In this document: positions 37,427 through 47,034 of the stretch, one piece after another
How positions within the stretch are numbered: position 1 is the first letter of the stretch
Layout of the letters: each line of letters begins with the position of its first letter
NCBI RefSeq assembly: GCF_029962485.1
Contig: NZ_CP073639.1
Location: 248,001-312,000, forward strand
Length of the DNA: 64,000 bases
Direction: 5' to 3'
Source: Burkholderia cepacia
Lineage (GTDB): Bacteria > Pseudomonadota > Gammaproteobacteria > Burkholderiales > Burkholderiaceae
Notes under the pieces: model-generated
Told to the model about the DNA's origin: nothing
Seen by the model: the letters and a program-made list of their open reading frames with translations, nothing else
The model's database searches: none
Made by a program: the position numbers and the translations under genes

Positions 37427-37449
37427 GGCGGCCGGAAGGTCCGGCCGCC
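37427..37449 (+). terminator. perfect stem-loop after lysR
   Basis: 10-bp perfect stem GGCGGCCGGA / TCCGGCCGCC with a 3-nt loop, just after the stop; no T-run, so a GC-type terminator or 3'-end stabiliser. Confidence 0.5.
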
Positions 37450-37731
37450 AATCCGGTCATGGCGGGGCGATACACCTGTCCGGATTCGCGTTAAACCGGC
37501 AATAACAATCCGAATTGTTTCCGTCCAGTCGATCAAGTTTCCAAAGATTGGGTTTTTGCGCTCAATTACTTAAACCATTAACGACAAGGCGATTGGCCAC
37601 CGGAAAACCGTCATCTCCCAATATGTGACCGCGTGCTGCAAAGATTGAAACAGGGAAACGAACGTCATTAATCTGCGTACGCGCACGATGCTGATCCGAC
37701 GTGCGTCGTTCACAATAATCTGGAGACGGAG
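37450..37731. other. AT-richer promoter region of alpha-galactosidase
   Basis: About 280 bases with clearly lower GC than the flanks, containing no gene. It presumably holds the promoter of the galactosidase; no clear boxes were found. Confidence 0.4.
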
Positions 37732-39915
37732 ATGAAGCGTACAAATCATTTAGGAATATTGATGATATGTTTCGCGGCGACGGCGATCGGCCTGTCCGCA
37801 TGCGGCGGCGACGATGTCGGTTCGTCGCCGGGAACGAGCACGTCGGCGACCGGCACGACCTCGACGACGGGCGGCAGCACGACCACCACGGGTACGTCGC
37901 CGACTGCACTGCAGCAGATCGCGGTGAATCCGCCGCCGATGGGCTGGTCGTCATGGAACAGCCTCGAGGAAAACGTCAGTTTCAATACGATCAAGGCGCA
38001 GGCGGACGGGCTGGCCGCGCTGAATGCGAACCTCGCGACGGGCAACAAGTACCAGTATGTGAATATCGACGAAGGCTGGTGGACGTCGAGAAAGCGTGAC
38101 GCGAACGGTAACTTCATCCTCAACGTCGACATGAACGGCAATCCCACCAACCAGTGGCCGGGCGGGATGAAGGCGATGGCCGACTACATTCACGGCAAGG
38201 GCTTGAAGGCCGGCATCTATATCGACTCCGGGCCGCAGGGTTGCGGCAACACGAACGGCACGCATTTTGTCGGCAGCGATTACGCGCACTACGATCACGA
38301 TTTCCTGCAGTTCGCGCAATGGGGCTATGACTTCGTCAAGGTCGACTGGTGCGGCGGCAGCGCGGCCGGATACGATCCGCAGCAAGCCTACACGGCGATC
38401 TCGCAGGCGATCCAGAAAGCCTATCTGGCCACCGGAAAGCGGCTGGTACTGAACATGTGCGACTGGGGCACGCTCGGCAAAAGCGGCTATCCCGACTACA
38501 ACCTGGGTCCCTGGGACTGGGCCGCCGGTATCGCGACGTCGTGGCGCACGACGGGCGACATCTACGGGCCGGGGAGCGGTGTGCCGAAGTTCGGCTCGGT
38601 GCTTGGCAACTTCAACGGCAACTATCACCCCGAAGGCCAGCACACCGGTTACTACAACGATCCGGACATGATGGTGGCCGGCATGGGCATGACGGCGGCG
38701 AACGATCTTGCGCACGTGAACCTGTGGGCCATCGCCGGCGCGCCGATGATACTCGGCAACGACCTGTCGAAGTCGCTGTCGAGCGACACCGTGAGCCTGC
38801 TCACCAATCCCGAGCTAATCGCGATCGACCAGGACATGCTGGGCCTGCAGGGGCTGCAGGTCGCGGACGCCAACGGGCAGCAGGTGTGGGCGAAGCTGCT
38901 GGCCGGCGCAGGCAAACGCGCGGTTCTGCTGTTCAACAACGGCACGGCGGCAAGCGACATGACGGTCACGTGGCAGCAACTGGGTTTCGCCGCAGGCACC
39001 TCGGCCGCCGTCCGCGACGTCTGGGCGCACAAGGACCTCGGCGCGGCCACCGGATCCTACACGGTCGCGAGTGTGCCGGCCGGCGGCACCGTGATGCTCG
39101 TGCTGAGCGGCACGGACCTGCCGTCAACCACGTACCTGCCGGGCACCCTGTCGGGCGGCGCGACGGTTGCGGACTGCGCGGCGTGTGCAAGCGGCAAGAA
39201 GGTGACGGGTCTGGGCGCGGTGACGTTCAATAACGTGACCTCGCAAACGGTGGGCGGTTATGTGCAGATCGCCTACCTGAACACCGGGACGGAGAACGTC
39301 GAGGCACAGCTCGGTGCGAACGGCGGCAACGGCACGACACTCGCGTTTCCGCCCACGGGCAAGGCCGTCGGCACGGTGACGGTCTTCGTCAACCTGCAGT
39401 CCGGACCGAACACGTTGACTTTGTCGGGTCTCGGCGGCACGACCGCGGCGCCCGACGTGACGTCGATCGCCGTGGTGGCCGGCCCGGTGAAGGTTCCGCC
39501 GCCGCCGCCGCTGGCCTACGAGGCCGAGGCGGCCGGCAACACGCTCGGCGGTGCGGCGCGCGTGTCGTCATGCGGCGCGTGCTCGGGCGGGCAGGACGTC
39601 GGCTATATCGGCAACGGTGACGGGACCAGCAACGGCACGCTGACGATCAACGGCATCTCGGTGGCGGCGGACGGCACCTATAGCGTCGTGATCGCCTACG
39701 TGAACGGCGATTCGGCGGCGCGCAGCGCGCAGCTCAGTTTCGACGGCGCGGCACCCGTGTCCGTGTCGTTCCCGTCGACGGGCGGATGGGGGAACGTGTC
39801 GACGCTGACGGTGACGGGCGCGTTCAAGCAGGGAAGCGCCAACACGCTGAAGTTCTCCAATCCGACGGGCTGGGCGCCCGATATCGACGGCATCGGCGCG
39901 CCGGCCAAGCAATGA
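37732..39915 (+). CDS. lipoprotein alpha-galactosidase (GH27) with two C-terminal modules
   Basis: 727 residues. A lipoprotein signal with lipobox LSAC (Cys24) is followed by a Thr/Ser/Gly-rich linker (about 30-58) and a GH27 catalytic domain opening with MGWSSWNS. The nucleophile Asp205 (VKVDWC) and acid/base Asp276 (RTTGD) are in place. A beta-sandwich follows, then two similar C-terminal modules (about 480-580 and 595-725), each starting with a Cys-x2-Cys (CAAC, CGAC), that look like carbohydrate-binding domains. It should release terminal alpha-galactose at the cell surface. GGAG precedes ATG 37732. Confidence 0.87.
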   Translation: MKRTNHLGILMICFAATAIGLSACGGDDVGSSPGTSTSATGTTSTTGGSTTTTGTSPTALQQIAVNPPPMGWSSWNSLEENVSFNTIKAQADGLAALNANLATGNKYQYVNIDEGWWTSRKRDANGNFILNVDMNGNPTNQWPGGMKAMADYIHGKGLKAGIYIDSGPQGCGNTNGTHFVGSDYAHYDHDFLQFAQWGYDFVKVDWCGGSAAGYDPQQAYTAISQAIQKAYLATGKRLVLNMCDWGTLGKSGYPDYNLGPWDWAAGIATSWRTTGDIYGPGSGVPKFGSVLGNFNGNYHPEGQHTGYYNDPDMMVAGMGMTAANDLAHVNLWAIAGAPMILGNDLSKSLSSDTVSLLTNPELIAIDQDMLGLQGLQVADANGQQVWAKLLAGAGKRAVLLFNNGTAASDMTVTWQQLGFAAGTSAAVRDVWAHKDLGAATGSYTVASVPAGGTVMLVLSGTDLPSTTYLPGTLSGGATVADCAACASGKKVTGLGAVTFNNVTSQTVGGYVQIAYLNTGTENVEAQLGANGGNGTTLAFPPTGKAVGTVTVFVNLQSGPNTLTLSGLGGTTAAPDVTSIAVVAGPVKVPPPPPLAYEAEAAGNTLGGAARVSSCGACSGGQDVGYIGNGDGTSNGTLTINGISVAADGTYSVVIAYVNGDSAARSAQLSFDGAAPVSVSFPSTGGWGNVSTLTVTGAFKQGSANTLKFSNPTGWAPDIDGIGAPAKQ

Positions 39916-40053
39916 CGTGCGCGTGGCGCGGCTTCCCGGTCACGGGTGGTCGCGCCATGCGTCGACGGGCACGTTGCAAGCCGACATATTGCGGCATCAT
40001 CATGGTGCCGACGCACCCGCCCGCGGTGCCCGCTATTCGACTGGAGACGCTGC

Positions 40054-40488
40054 ATGCCGATACCCCGGATTGAAACCCGCGACGCGATGGGCGATCCCGA
40101 TGTGGTTTATCTCAACCCGGCGCACGTGCTGTGGATGTCGCTGCCGACCGCCGCACACCGGCGGCCGGACAGCATGGCCATCCGCGTGGATGATCGCGTG
40201 AAGGGCGGCTCGCTGCTGATGGCCGACAATCCGCCGGCCGCGCAACTGCTGCAGGATCTCGGCCCGTTCGTGACGGTGACGCTGGCGAACCCTTCGTCGG
40301 ATTATCCGAACGGTGTCGTGCACATCCGGGCGCATGCGATCGTCAAGATTGCGACGGACGACCACGACAAGCCGCTGGCCGGCCGCACGCTCGGCTGGGT
40401 TCATGTCCAGGACGGCTCGGCTTTCAAGGTCAACGATTACGCCGGCGTGGCCGCGCAATGGCAGGCGACGGTCGCGGCAGCATCATGA
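40054..40488 (+). CDS. hypothetical protein coupled to LuxR-type regulator
   Basis: 144 residues, soluble, mostly strand-like (VTVTLANPSSDYPNGVVHIRAHAIVKI), beginning MPIPRIETRDAMGDPDVVYL. GGAG precedes ATG 40054. Its TGA overlaps the ATG of the regulator gene (ATGA at 40485-40488), implying coordinated synthesis. I recognise no family; it might be a partner or sensor for the regulator. Confidence 0.6.
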   Translation: MPIPRIETRDAMGDPDVVYLNPAHVLWMSLPTAAHRRPDSMAIRVDDRVKGGSLLMADNPPAAQLLQDLGPFVTVTLANPSSDYPNGVVHIRAHAIVKIATDDHDKPLAGRTLGWVHVQDGSAFKVNDYAGVAAQWQATVAAAS

Positions 40489-41198
40489 ACCTTTCCGTCT
40501 CCGAGATCACGCCGGACGAACTCCGGCTGTTCGGCGACATCGTCGCCCGCCTGGAAGCACTGGGGCCGATCGTCGACGTGAGGAGCGTCGTGCTACCCGA
40601 GATCACGCAACTGATGCGTGCGGATTTCGCCGCATCGTTCGATTGCGACGCGCAAACCGGGCTCTGGCGCAACGGATTCTCGTACAACCTCGACCCGTCG
40701 CAGATCGCGCGGTACGAAGCGTGGTTCCAGCATATCGACCCGGTCACGCCGCAATTGCGCGCGCGCCGCGTGGCGACCTGCGTCGACGAGGTGATGAGCC
40801 GCCGCGATCTGGAGCGTACCGCGTTCTACAGCGATTTCCTGAGCCGCGACGGCATGCACCACGGGATCAACGTCTATGCGTTCGACGGCGCGACGCACGT
40901 CGGCGACCTGCGCATCTGGCGTGCGCAAGGCCGGCCCGACTTCACCGAGCGCGACAAGCTGCTGCTGAACGGCCTCGAGCCGTTTTTCCGGCGTGCGCTG
41001 CTGAGGCGGCAGCGTGCATGTACCGGGCTGACCGAACGCGAGAGCGACGTCGCGCGGCTCGTCGCCGCCGGCTACACCGACAAGGACGTCGCGCGCACGC
41101 TCGGGATCGGGCTGTCGACGGTCCGCACGCATCTGCGGCGCGTGATGGCGAAGAAGGGCGTCGCCAACCGGGCGAGCCTGGCGGCCGCGATGGCGTGA
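40485..41198 (+). CDS. LuxR-type transcriptional regulator
   Basis: 237 residues with a C-terminal GerE/LuxR HTH (LTERESDVARLVAAGYTDKD, then LGIGLSTVRTHLRRVMAKKG) and an N-terminal ~165-residue sensory domain that is not an obvious autoinducer-binding domain (the usual Trp/Tyr/Asp set is not clear). No luxI is nearby. It is translationally coupled to the preceding unknown gene and followed 100 bp later by the amidase gene, which it may control. Confidence 0.82.
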   Translation: MNLSVSEITPDELRLFGDIVARLEALGPIVDVRSVVLPEITQLMRADFAASFDCDAQTGLWRNGFSYNLDPSQIARYEAWFQHIDPVTPQLRARRVATCVDEVMSRRDLERTAFYSDFLSRDGMHHGINVYAFDGATHVGDLRIWRAQGRPDFTERDKLLLNGLEPFFRRALLRRQRACTGLTERESDVARLVAAGYTDKDVARTLGIGLSTVRTHLRRVMAKKGVANRASLAAAMA

Positions 41199-41269
41199 CC
41201 GGTCGCGCGGCGGGCCACGCGGGGTCGTCCATTGTGATGATGGGCGTCAAAATCGGTGCGCCCTACCTT

Positions 41270-41289
41270 GTAACGATTCCCCCTGTTAC
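41270..41289. promoter_or_regulatory. 20-bp inverted repeat before amidase gene
   Basis: GTAAC-N10-GTTAC, the 20-bp size of a LuxR-type box, between the LuxR-type gene and the amidase. It sits right beside the ribosome-binding site, which would suit repression. Confidence 0.3.
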
Positions 41290-41303
41290 GAGGCATGCCG
41301 ACC

Positions 41304-42773
41304 ATGACCACCCTGGGTTCCCTGACGCTCACCGAAGCCCGGCAGGCGCTCCTGCGCCGGGAGTTTTCCTGTGTCGAATATGCGTATGCGTTGATCGAGC
41401 GGCACGCGCGCTGGCGCTACCTGAACGGTTTCACCTGCGTCGACGACGCACGGCTGCTCGCCGAAGCCGCCCGCAGCGACCGTGACCTCGCGAGGTCGAC
41501 CGCCCCACGCGCGCTGCTTGGCCTGCCGATCGCGATCAAGGACAACATCGACACCGCCTGCCTGCCTACGGCCAACGGCACGCTGGCGCTGCACGACCGC
41601 GTGCCGCCGCAGCACGCGCCGGTCGTCGCGCGGCTGCTGGCGCACGGCGCGCTGATCGCGGGCAAGGCGAACCTGCACGAGCTTGCGTTCGGCGTGTCGG
41701 GCAACAACCGCGTGACGGGCGCGGTGCGCAATCCGTACGATTTCGACCGGATTCCGGGCGGCAGCAGCAGCGGCTCGGGCGCGCTGGTCGGCGCCGGCGT
41801 GGTACCGGCCGCGCTCGGCACGGACACCGGCGGCTCGGTCCGGATCCCGGCGGCGCTGTGCGGCGCGGTCGGCCTCCGGCCGACGGTGGGGCGCTACCCG
41901 TCGGGCGGCATCGCGCCGATTTCCCGCACGCGCGACACCGTCGGCCCGATGGCACGGTCGGTCGAGGACATCGCGCTGCTCGACGCGATTCTGGCCGGCG
42001 ACAGTGCGTCGCTAGCGCCCCCGGTGCGCAGTGGGGCGCGTCCCGTGCGTCTCGCGATTCCGCGTACGACGTTCTGGCGCGGCCTCGCACCGGATGTCGA
42101 CGCGGTGGCGCAGGCCGCGCTGGCGAAGCTGGAGCAGGCGGGATTCGAATGCGTCGACATCGACCTGAATGACTATCCGGGGTTTTTCGACGACGAGCCG
42201 GCCGTCATCGCGATGTATGAATTCCATGCGTCGATGCACGCGTATCTGGTCGAGAACGGTTACGACCTGTCGGTCGACGACATCGTCGCGAACGTCGGGA
42301 GCCCGGACGTCGCGCGGATCGCCCGGCATATCACCGGCCCCGACGGCATCGGCGAAACGGCATACCGCACCGCGCTCGACCGGCGGACGCGGTCGCGCGC
42401 CGCGTATCGGCAGTGCCTCGCCGACAGTGGCGCCGATGCGCTGGCCTTTCCGGCCACGATCGCGACGGCCTGCCCGATCCCGTCGGGCGACACGATGATC
42501 CACAACGGCGAGACCGTTTCGGTGTTCCAGACCTACACCAGGAACACCGAGCCCGGCAGCAATGCCGGCGTGCCGGGCATGACCGTGCCGGCCGGCCTGA
42601 CGGCGGCCGGTCTGCCGGTCGGCCTGGCGCTGGATGGCGCGGCCGGCACCGATCGCGAACTCATCGCGGTCGCGCTGCAGGTCGAACGGGTGCTCGGGCG
42701 GCTGCCGGCGCCGGACGACGGATTCGGGGTGGAAGGCCGGCTGGGCGGTTGGGCAGGCGTCGGCGCGTCGTGA
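41304..42773 (+). CDS. amidase (amidase signature family)
   Basis: 489-residue amidase with the Ser-cisSer-Lys triad: Lys in AIKDNIDTA, GGSSSGSGALVGAG and TDTGGSVRIPAAL. The sequence style resembles indoleacetamide and mandelamide hydrolases, which hydrolyse aryl-acetamides to acids. ATG 41304 has GAGG 10 nt upstream; ATG 41295 is possible but its Shine-Dalgarno is too close. It lies upstream of, and convergent with, genes for aromatic alcohol and aldehyde oxidation, so an aromatic amide is a reasonable substrate guess. Confidence 0.83.
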   Translation: MTTLGSLTLTEARQALLRREFSCVEYAYALIERHARWRYLNGFTCVDDARLLAEAARSDRDLARSTAPRALLGLPIAIKDNIDTACLPTANGTLALHDRVPPQHAPVVARLLAHGALIAGKANLHELAFGVSGNNRVTGAVRNPYDFDRIPGGSSSGSGALVGAGVVPAALGTDTGGSVRIPAALCGAVGLRPTVGRYPSGGIAPISRTRDTVGPMARSVEDIALLDAILAGDSASLAPPVRSGARPVRLAIPRTTFWRGLAPDVDAVAQAALAKLEQAGFECVDIDLNDYPGFFDDEPAVIAMYEFHASMHAYLVENGYDLSVDDIVANVGSPDVARIARHITGPDGIGETAYRTALDRRTRSRAAYRQCLADSGADALAFPATIATACPIPSGDTMIHNGETVSVFQTYTRNTEPGSNAGVPGMTVPAGLTAAGLPVGLALDGAAGTDRELIAVALQVERVLGRLPAPDDGFGVEGRLGGWAGVGAS

Positions 42774-42901
42774 CGGTTAAGCGTGCAAATTGCGTTGCGG
42801 CTTCACGAGCGGCCGGCAGTGGCTTGGGACCAGAGCAAGCCGCTTATTAGCGTGAACAGGCCCAGGCGCAATCGCTACACGGCCCGTTTCATCCGGAATC
42901 G

Positions 42902-44083
42902 TCAATGCGGTCCGTCGTGCCTGATCCCAGCCGCATCGAGCTGACGAAGCTTCGCATACAGCGTCGTGCGTGAAATGCCGAGCCGCCGCGCGGCCGCCGA
43001 CACATTGCCGTCGTGCTCGTCGAGCGCGCGCCGGATAGCGTCGAGCGACTGTTCGTGCAGGCTCGCCTGGGCACCGGCGGCCGGTGCCGCGTGGCACACG
43101 TCGGCGGCATCCTCCAGCACATCGGCATGGCGCGCCATCGTCGCCCGGTCGAGCGGCGCACGCAGGGTGCGCACCCATACATGGCTACCATCGTCGCGCG
43201 CGATCCGCTGCGGCGTGCGTGCCGGTATCAGCAAACGACGCTGCTGCACGGGCGTCGCGCCGGGAAACAGTTGTCGGAGATCGTACGGGGCCACCGGCCC
43301 GGCAGCCGCGAGGTCGAGCATCCGGCGCGCCAGCCGGCTCACCGCGCGCACGCGGCCCGCTTCGTCGAGCGCAATGACGCCGGCGAGCGGGGTGCCGAGC
43401 CAGCGCGCGTCATGCTGGACCTGCAGCAGATGGCAGTCGCGCAGCAGCGCATACAGACGCTGCTCGGCGGACAGCGCCGCGTGACGAAACTGTTCGCGCA
43501 ACTGCACGACGTTGCGCTTGCCGACTCCGGTGATGTCGAGCGCGCCGATCACTTCGCCGTCGAAACCCACCAGCGGCACCGCGAGACAGAACACCCGGGA
43601 CAACTCGTGGAGATAATGCTGCGCGCCCGCGACGATGGCCTCGGCGCCATCGTGAATCACGCAGCTCGGCGCGGTTGTGCCGATGTTCGGCTCGACAATC
43701 CGGCGCCCGGCCACGATCGGCGTCAGCAGCGCGTCGTCGCATTGCGGGCTGCGCCGCGCATGGACGATCGTGCCGTGCGGATTGACGCACATGATCGTCC
43801 ATTCGGTACCGCCGAATGCGGCCCACAGCGGCTCGATCTCCTGCGCGACGCAGCGGGTGAGCCGCCGGTCCGCGCGCGATTCGTCGCGCTCGCGCTGCAT
43901 TTCATAACGCGCGGTTTGCCATGGTCGCAGCCCGGCATCGCGCGAGCGCAACCACGAGCGCGCGACGCTGGCCGGCAACGCCGTTTCCGGCAGCGGCTCG
44001 CCCGCGGCGAAGCGGGCGCGGAGCCGGTCGAGATCGACCGGTCGTGCAGGGGATTCAGGGGCCGTGTTCACGCTGCGCTCCAT
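42902..44083 (-). CDS. AcoR-like GAF/Fis regulator without AAA+ domain
   Basis: 393 residues: GAF-type sensor (about 70-230; PNIGTTAPSCVIHDGAEAIVA is typical of AcoR-type activators), a PAS-like middle, and a C-terminal Fis HTH (NVSAAARRLGISRTTLYAKL). The sigma-54-interacting AAA+ domain of true AcoR proteins is absent, so it cannot open sigma-54 complexes and probably works as a sigma-70-type activator or repressor. It lies downstream of, and on the same strand as, the aryl-alcohol and aldehyde dehydrogenase genes, its likely targets. Confidence 0.8.
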   Translation of the reverse strand: MERSVNTAPESPARPVDLDRLRARFAAGEPLPETALPASVARSWLRSRDAGLRPWQTARYEMQRERDESRADRRLTRCVAQEIEPLWAAFGGTEWTIMCVNPHGTIVHARRSPQCDDALLTPIVAGRRIVEPNIGTTAPSCVIHDGAEAIVAGAQHYLHELSRVFCLAVPLVGFDGEVIGALDITGVGKRNVVQLREQFRHAALSAEQRLYALLRDCHLLQVQHDARWLGTPLAGVIALDEAGRVRAVSRLARRMLDLAAAGPVAPYDLRQLFPGATPVQQRRLLIPARTPQRIARDDGSHVWVRTLRAPLDRATMARHADVLEDAADVCHAAPAAGAQASLHEQSLDAIRRALDEHDGNVSAAARRLGISRTTLYAKLRQLDAAGIRHDGPH

Positions 44084-44238
44084 GTGAGGTCGAATGGTCG
44101 GGCCGGGCGTGCCGGCCCGGCGTGTCGCGCGAATGCGTAATATAGCCCGGTGCCCGAAGCCGGGTATTTTCGTGCCCGGCAAGGGTGCCCGTCGTGTGGC
44201 GCCGCTTGGCATCGGCGGGCGGCCGGCGGCGCCTGCCT

Positions 44239-45366
44239 CTAGTGCGGCAACCGCAGGATCGGCTTGAGCGTGATGCCTTTGCTGCTGTCCTCGGCGGCCT
44301 GGTTGATCTGCTCGAGCGGATAGAACTTCACCAGCCGGTCGAACGGAAACCGGCCTTGCAGGTGCAGCTGCACGAGTTGCGGAATGAACGTCTGCGGCAC
44401 GCTGTCGCCTTCGACGATGCCGCGGATCGTATGGCCGCCGAGCAGCAGGCTGTTCACGTCGAATTCGGCCTTCGTGCCGAGCTTCGGCGCGCCGACCACG
44501 CCCATCGTACCGCGCGAGCCGAGCGCGTCGATCCCTTGCGACAGCACGGCCGGCAGCCCGGTCGACTCGAGCGCGTAGTCGACGCCGCCGCCGGTGATCT
44601 CGCGGATCGCGTCGACGACGTCGACTTCCCGGCTGTTGATCGCGTGCGTGGCGCCCAGCTCCAGCGCCAACGCGAGCCGCGACGGCACGATGTCGACGGC
44701 GATGATGGTGGTGGCGCCGGCGATGCGCGCGGCCATCACGGCGCTCATGCCGACCGCGCCGGCGCCGAAGCTCGCGAAGCTGCTGCCGGTGCGCACCGCG
44801 AGCGAATTGATGACGGCGCCCGCGCCGGTCTGGATCCCGCAGCCGAGCGGGCCGAGCAGTTCGAGCGGCGCTTCCTTCGGCACCTTGATTGCGTTGTTCT
44901 CGCGTGCGAGCGCATAGCTCGCGAACGAAGACTGCGCGAAGAAATGATCGTGCAGTGGTTGTCCGGCCGCGTGGCGGATGGCCGTCTGCCCGTCGGCATC
45001 GGCGCCGCCGAAGTTCAGCGCGAAGAACTGCCGGCAATACGCGCCGTGACCGCCGGCGCACGATGCGCAGTGGCCGCACGCGCCGTAGGTCAGCACGACG
45101 TGGTCGCCGGCGGCGAGCGTCTTCACATTCGGGCCGACCGCCTCCACCACGCCGGCGCCTTCGTGACCGAGCACGGCCGGTAGCGGTACCGGGTAGTACT
45201 GGTCGCGCACGATCAGGTCGGTATGGCACAAGCCGGTCGCGACGACGCGCACCAGCACCTCGTCGCCGCGCGGCGCGCGGATGCGTGCCGTTTCGATCGA
45301 GAAGGGCGCGCCGGCGGCGCGCGCGACGGCCGCGGTGACGGCGCGTGTATCGTTTTCGGTGTACAT
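44239..45366 (-). CDS. NAD-dependent aryl-alcohol dehydrogenase (XylB type)
   Basis: 375-residue zinc MDR alcohol dehydrogenase. GLCHTDL (catalytic zinc Cys), GHEGAGVVE, the structural zinc lobe CGHCASCAGGHGAYC and the NAD motif FGAGAVGMSA are intact. It matches benzyl/aryl alcohol dehydrogenases (XylB-like), converting benzyl alcohol to benzaldehyde. It follows the benzaldehyde dehydrogenase gene by 14 bp, forming a two-gene operon that delivers benzoate to the ben operon further right. Confidence 0.87.
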   Translation of the reverse strand: MYTENDTRAVTAAVARAAGAPFSIETARIRAPRGDEVLVRVVATGLCHTDLIVRDQYYPVPLPAVLGHEGAGVVEAVGPNVKTLAAGDHVVLTYGACGHCASCAGGHGAYCRQFFALNFGGADADGQTAIRHAAGQPLHDHFFAQSSFASYALARENNAIKVPKEAPLELLGPLGCGIQTGAGAVINSLAVRTGSSFASFGAGAVGMSAVMAARIAGATTIIAVDIVPSRLALALELGATHAINSREVDVVDAIREITGGGVDYALESTGLPAVLSQGIDALGSRGTMGVVGAPKLGTKAEFDVNSLLLGGHTIRGIVEGDSVPQTFIPQLVQLHLQGRFPFDRLVKFYPLEQINQAAEDSSKGITLKPILRLPH

Positions 45367-45380
45367 GGTCGGTCTCCTCG

Positions 45381-46853
45381 TCAAATCGGATACAGCGGCG
45401 CATCGCCCTTGATCGTCAGCCACTGCCACTGTGTGAATTCCTCCCAGTTTGCCGCACCGCCGATGCTCGAGCCATTGCCCGAGGCGCCGACGCCGCCGAA
45501 CGGGTTGATCACCTCGTCGTTGACCGTCTGGTCATTGATGTGCAGCAGCCCCGTGTTCAGGCGCTCGCCGATTCTCAGCGCGCGGCCGACGTCAGCGGAC
45601 AGGATCGCCATCGACAGCCCGTATTCGGTCCGGTTCGCGAGCGCGATCGCGTCTTCGTCGGTATCGAACGGCACGACAATCGCGACCGGCCCGAAGATCT
45701 CCTCGTCGAACGCCGGATTGCCCGGCGCGACGCCGCTCAGCACGGTCGGCTCGAAAAACAGGCCGCGATGGCCGCCGCCCGTCTCGACGCGGGCGCCCGC
45801 GCGTCGGGCCGCGTCGACCGTGCTCGCCGCATGGTCGCGTTGTGCGGCGTCGATCAGCGGGCCGAGGCCGACGTCGCCGGTGGCCGGGTCGCCGACGCGC
45901 AGGCTTTGCGCCTTCTCGACGAGCTTCGCGACGAAGCGGTCGTGAATGGCGCGTTGCACGAGCACGCGACCGGTCGCCATGCAGATCTGGCCTTGATGCA
46001 AATACGCGCCCCATGCGGTGTTGGCAACGGCGCGGTCGAGGTCGGCATCGTCGAGCACGATCAGCGAATTCTTGCCGCCGAGTTCGAGCGACACCTTTTT
46101 CAGATGGTGGCCCGCCGCTGCGCCGACCTTGCGCCCGGCCGCGGTGGAGCCTGTGAACTGGATCATCGCGATGTGCGGATCGGCGACCAGCGCCGCGCCG
46201 GCTGCGCCGTCGCCGGGCAGCACGTGCAGCACGCCTTCGGGCAAGCCGGCAAGCTCGAACACGCGCGCGATCGCGACGCCGCCGCACACGGCGGTGCGCG
46301 GATCGGGTTTCAGCACGACTGCGTTGCCGAGCGCGAGCGCCGGCGCGACCGCACGTATTGCGAGATACAGCGGGAAGTTGAACGGCGAGATCACGCCGAC
46401 CACGCCGCGCGGGCGGCGGCGTGCGAGCGACAGCCGGCCGGCCGCCGACGGCAGTACTTCGCCGGCCGCGCGCGACGGCAGCCCGGCTGCTTCGTGCAGG
46501 GCCTTGATCGTAATCGAGGTTTCGAACGACGCTTTCGCGCGCGTCGAGCCGCTTTCGCGCACGAGCCAGTCGACGATCGCGTCGAAATGCACTTCGGCGA
46601 CGGCTGCCGCGCGACGTAGCACCGCCGCGCGCTCGTCGTATGGCAGCGCGAACCATGCGGGCTGTGCGCGATGTGCGGCGGCGGCTGCTTCGGCGATGGC
46701 CGCGCTGTCGGCGACGCCGATGCGGCCGAGCGTGGCGCCGGTCGCGGGTTCGATCACGTCGGCCGCGTGCGCGCTTGCGTGCCAGCGTCCGTTGAAGGTT
46801 TTGCCGCGCCAGATGTCGGTGTCGAACAGTGCGGTGTTGCTGCTGCTAACCAT
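45381..46853 (-). CDS. benzaldehyde dehydrogenase (XylC type)
   Basis: 490-residue NAD(P)-dependent aldehyde dehydrogenase. SPFNFPLYLAIRAVAPALA, the general-base Glu in LELGGKN and the catalytic Cys in GQICMATGR are present, and the overall sequence follows benzaldehyde and related aryl-aldehyde dehydrogenases (XylC-like). It would oxidise benzaldehyde to benzoate. CAGGAG precedes ATG 46853. First gene of the operon with the aryl-alcohol dehydrogenase. Confidence 0.87.
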   Translation of the reverse strand: MVSSSNTALFDTDIWRGKTFNGRWHASAHAADVIEPATGATLGRIGVADSAAIAEAAAAAHRAQPAWFALPYDERAAVLRRAAAVAEVHFDAIVDWLVRESGSTRAKASFETSITIKALHEAAGLPSRAAGEVLPSAAGRLSLARRRPRGVVGVISPFNFPLYLAIRAVAPALALGNAVVLKPDPRTAVCGGVAIARVFELAGLPEGVLHVLPGDGAAGAALVADPHIAMIQFTGSTAAGRKVGAAAGHHLKKVSLELGGKNSLIVLDDADLDRAVANTAWGAYLHQGQICMATGRVLVQRAIHDRFVAKLVEKAQSLRVGDPATGDVGLGPLIDAAQRDHAASTVDAARRAGARVETGGGHRGLFFEPTVLSGVAPGNPAFDEEIFGPVAIVVPFDTDEDAIALANRTEYGLSMAILSADVGRALRIGERLNTGLLHINDQTVNDEVINPFGGVGASGNGSSIGGAANWEEFTQWQWLTIKGDAPLYPI

Positions 46854-47034
46854 GTACGCTCCTGAGGAATTCGGATCGGCCGGGTCGGGGTTCTTGCCTG
46901 GGCGTCGACCGGCATGTGCGCGAGGGTAGGCGGGTGCGGCGAAGCGGGGCTATCCGGGTTTTTTCCCACCCGCGGAGGGCGCGTGGGGTGGGGGGCGTCT
47001 GCGATTTTGTGTGCGGAAACTGAACAGTCGTTGT

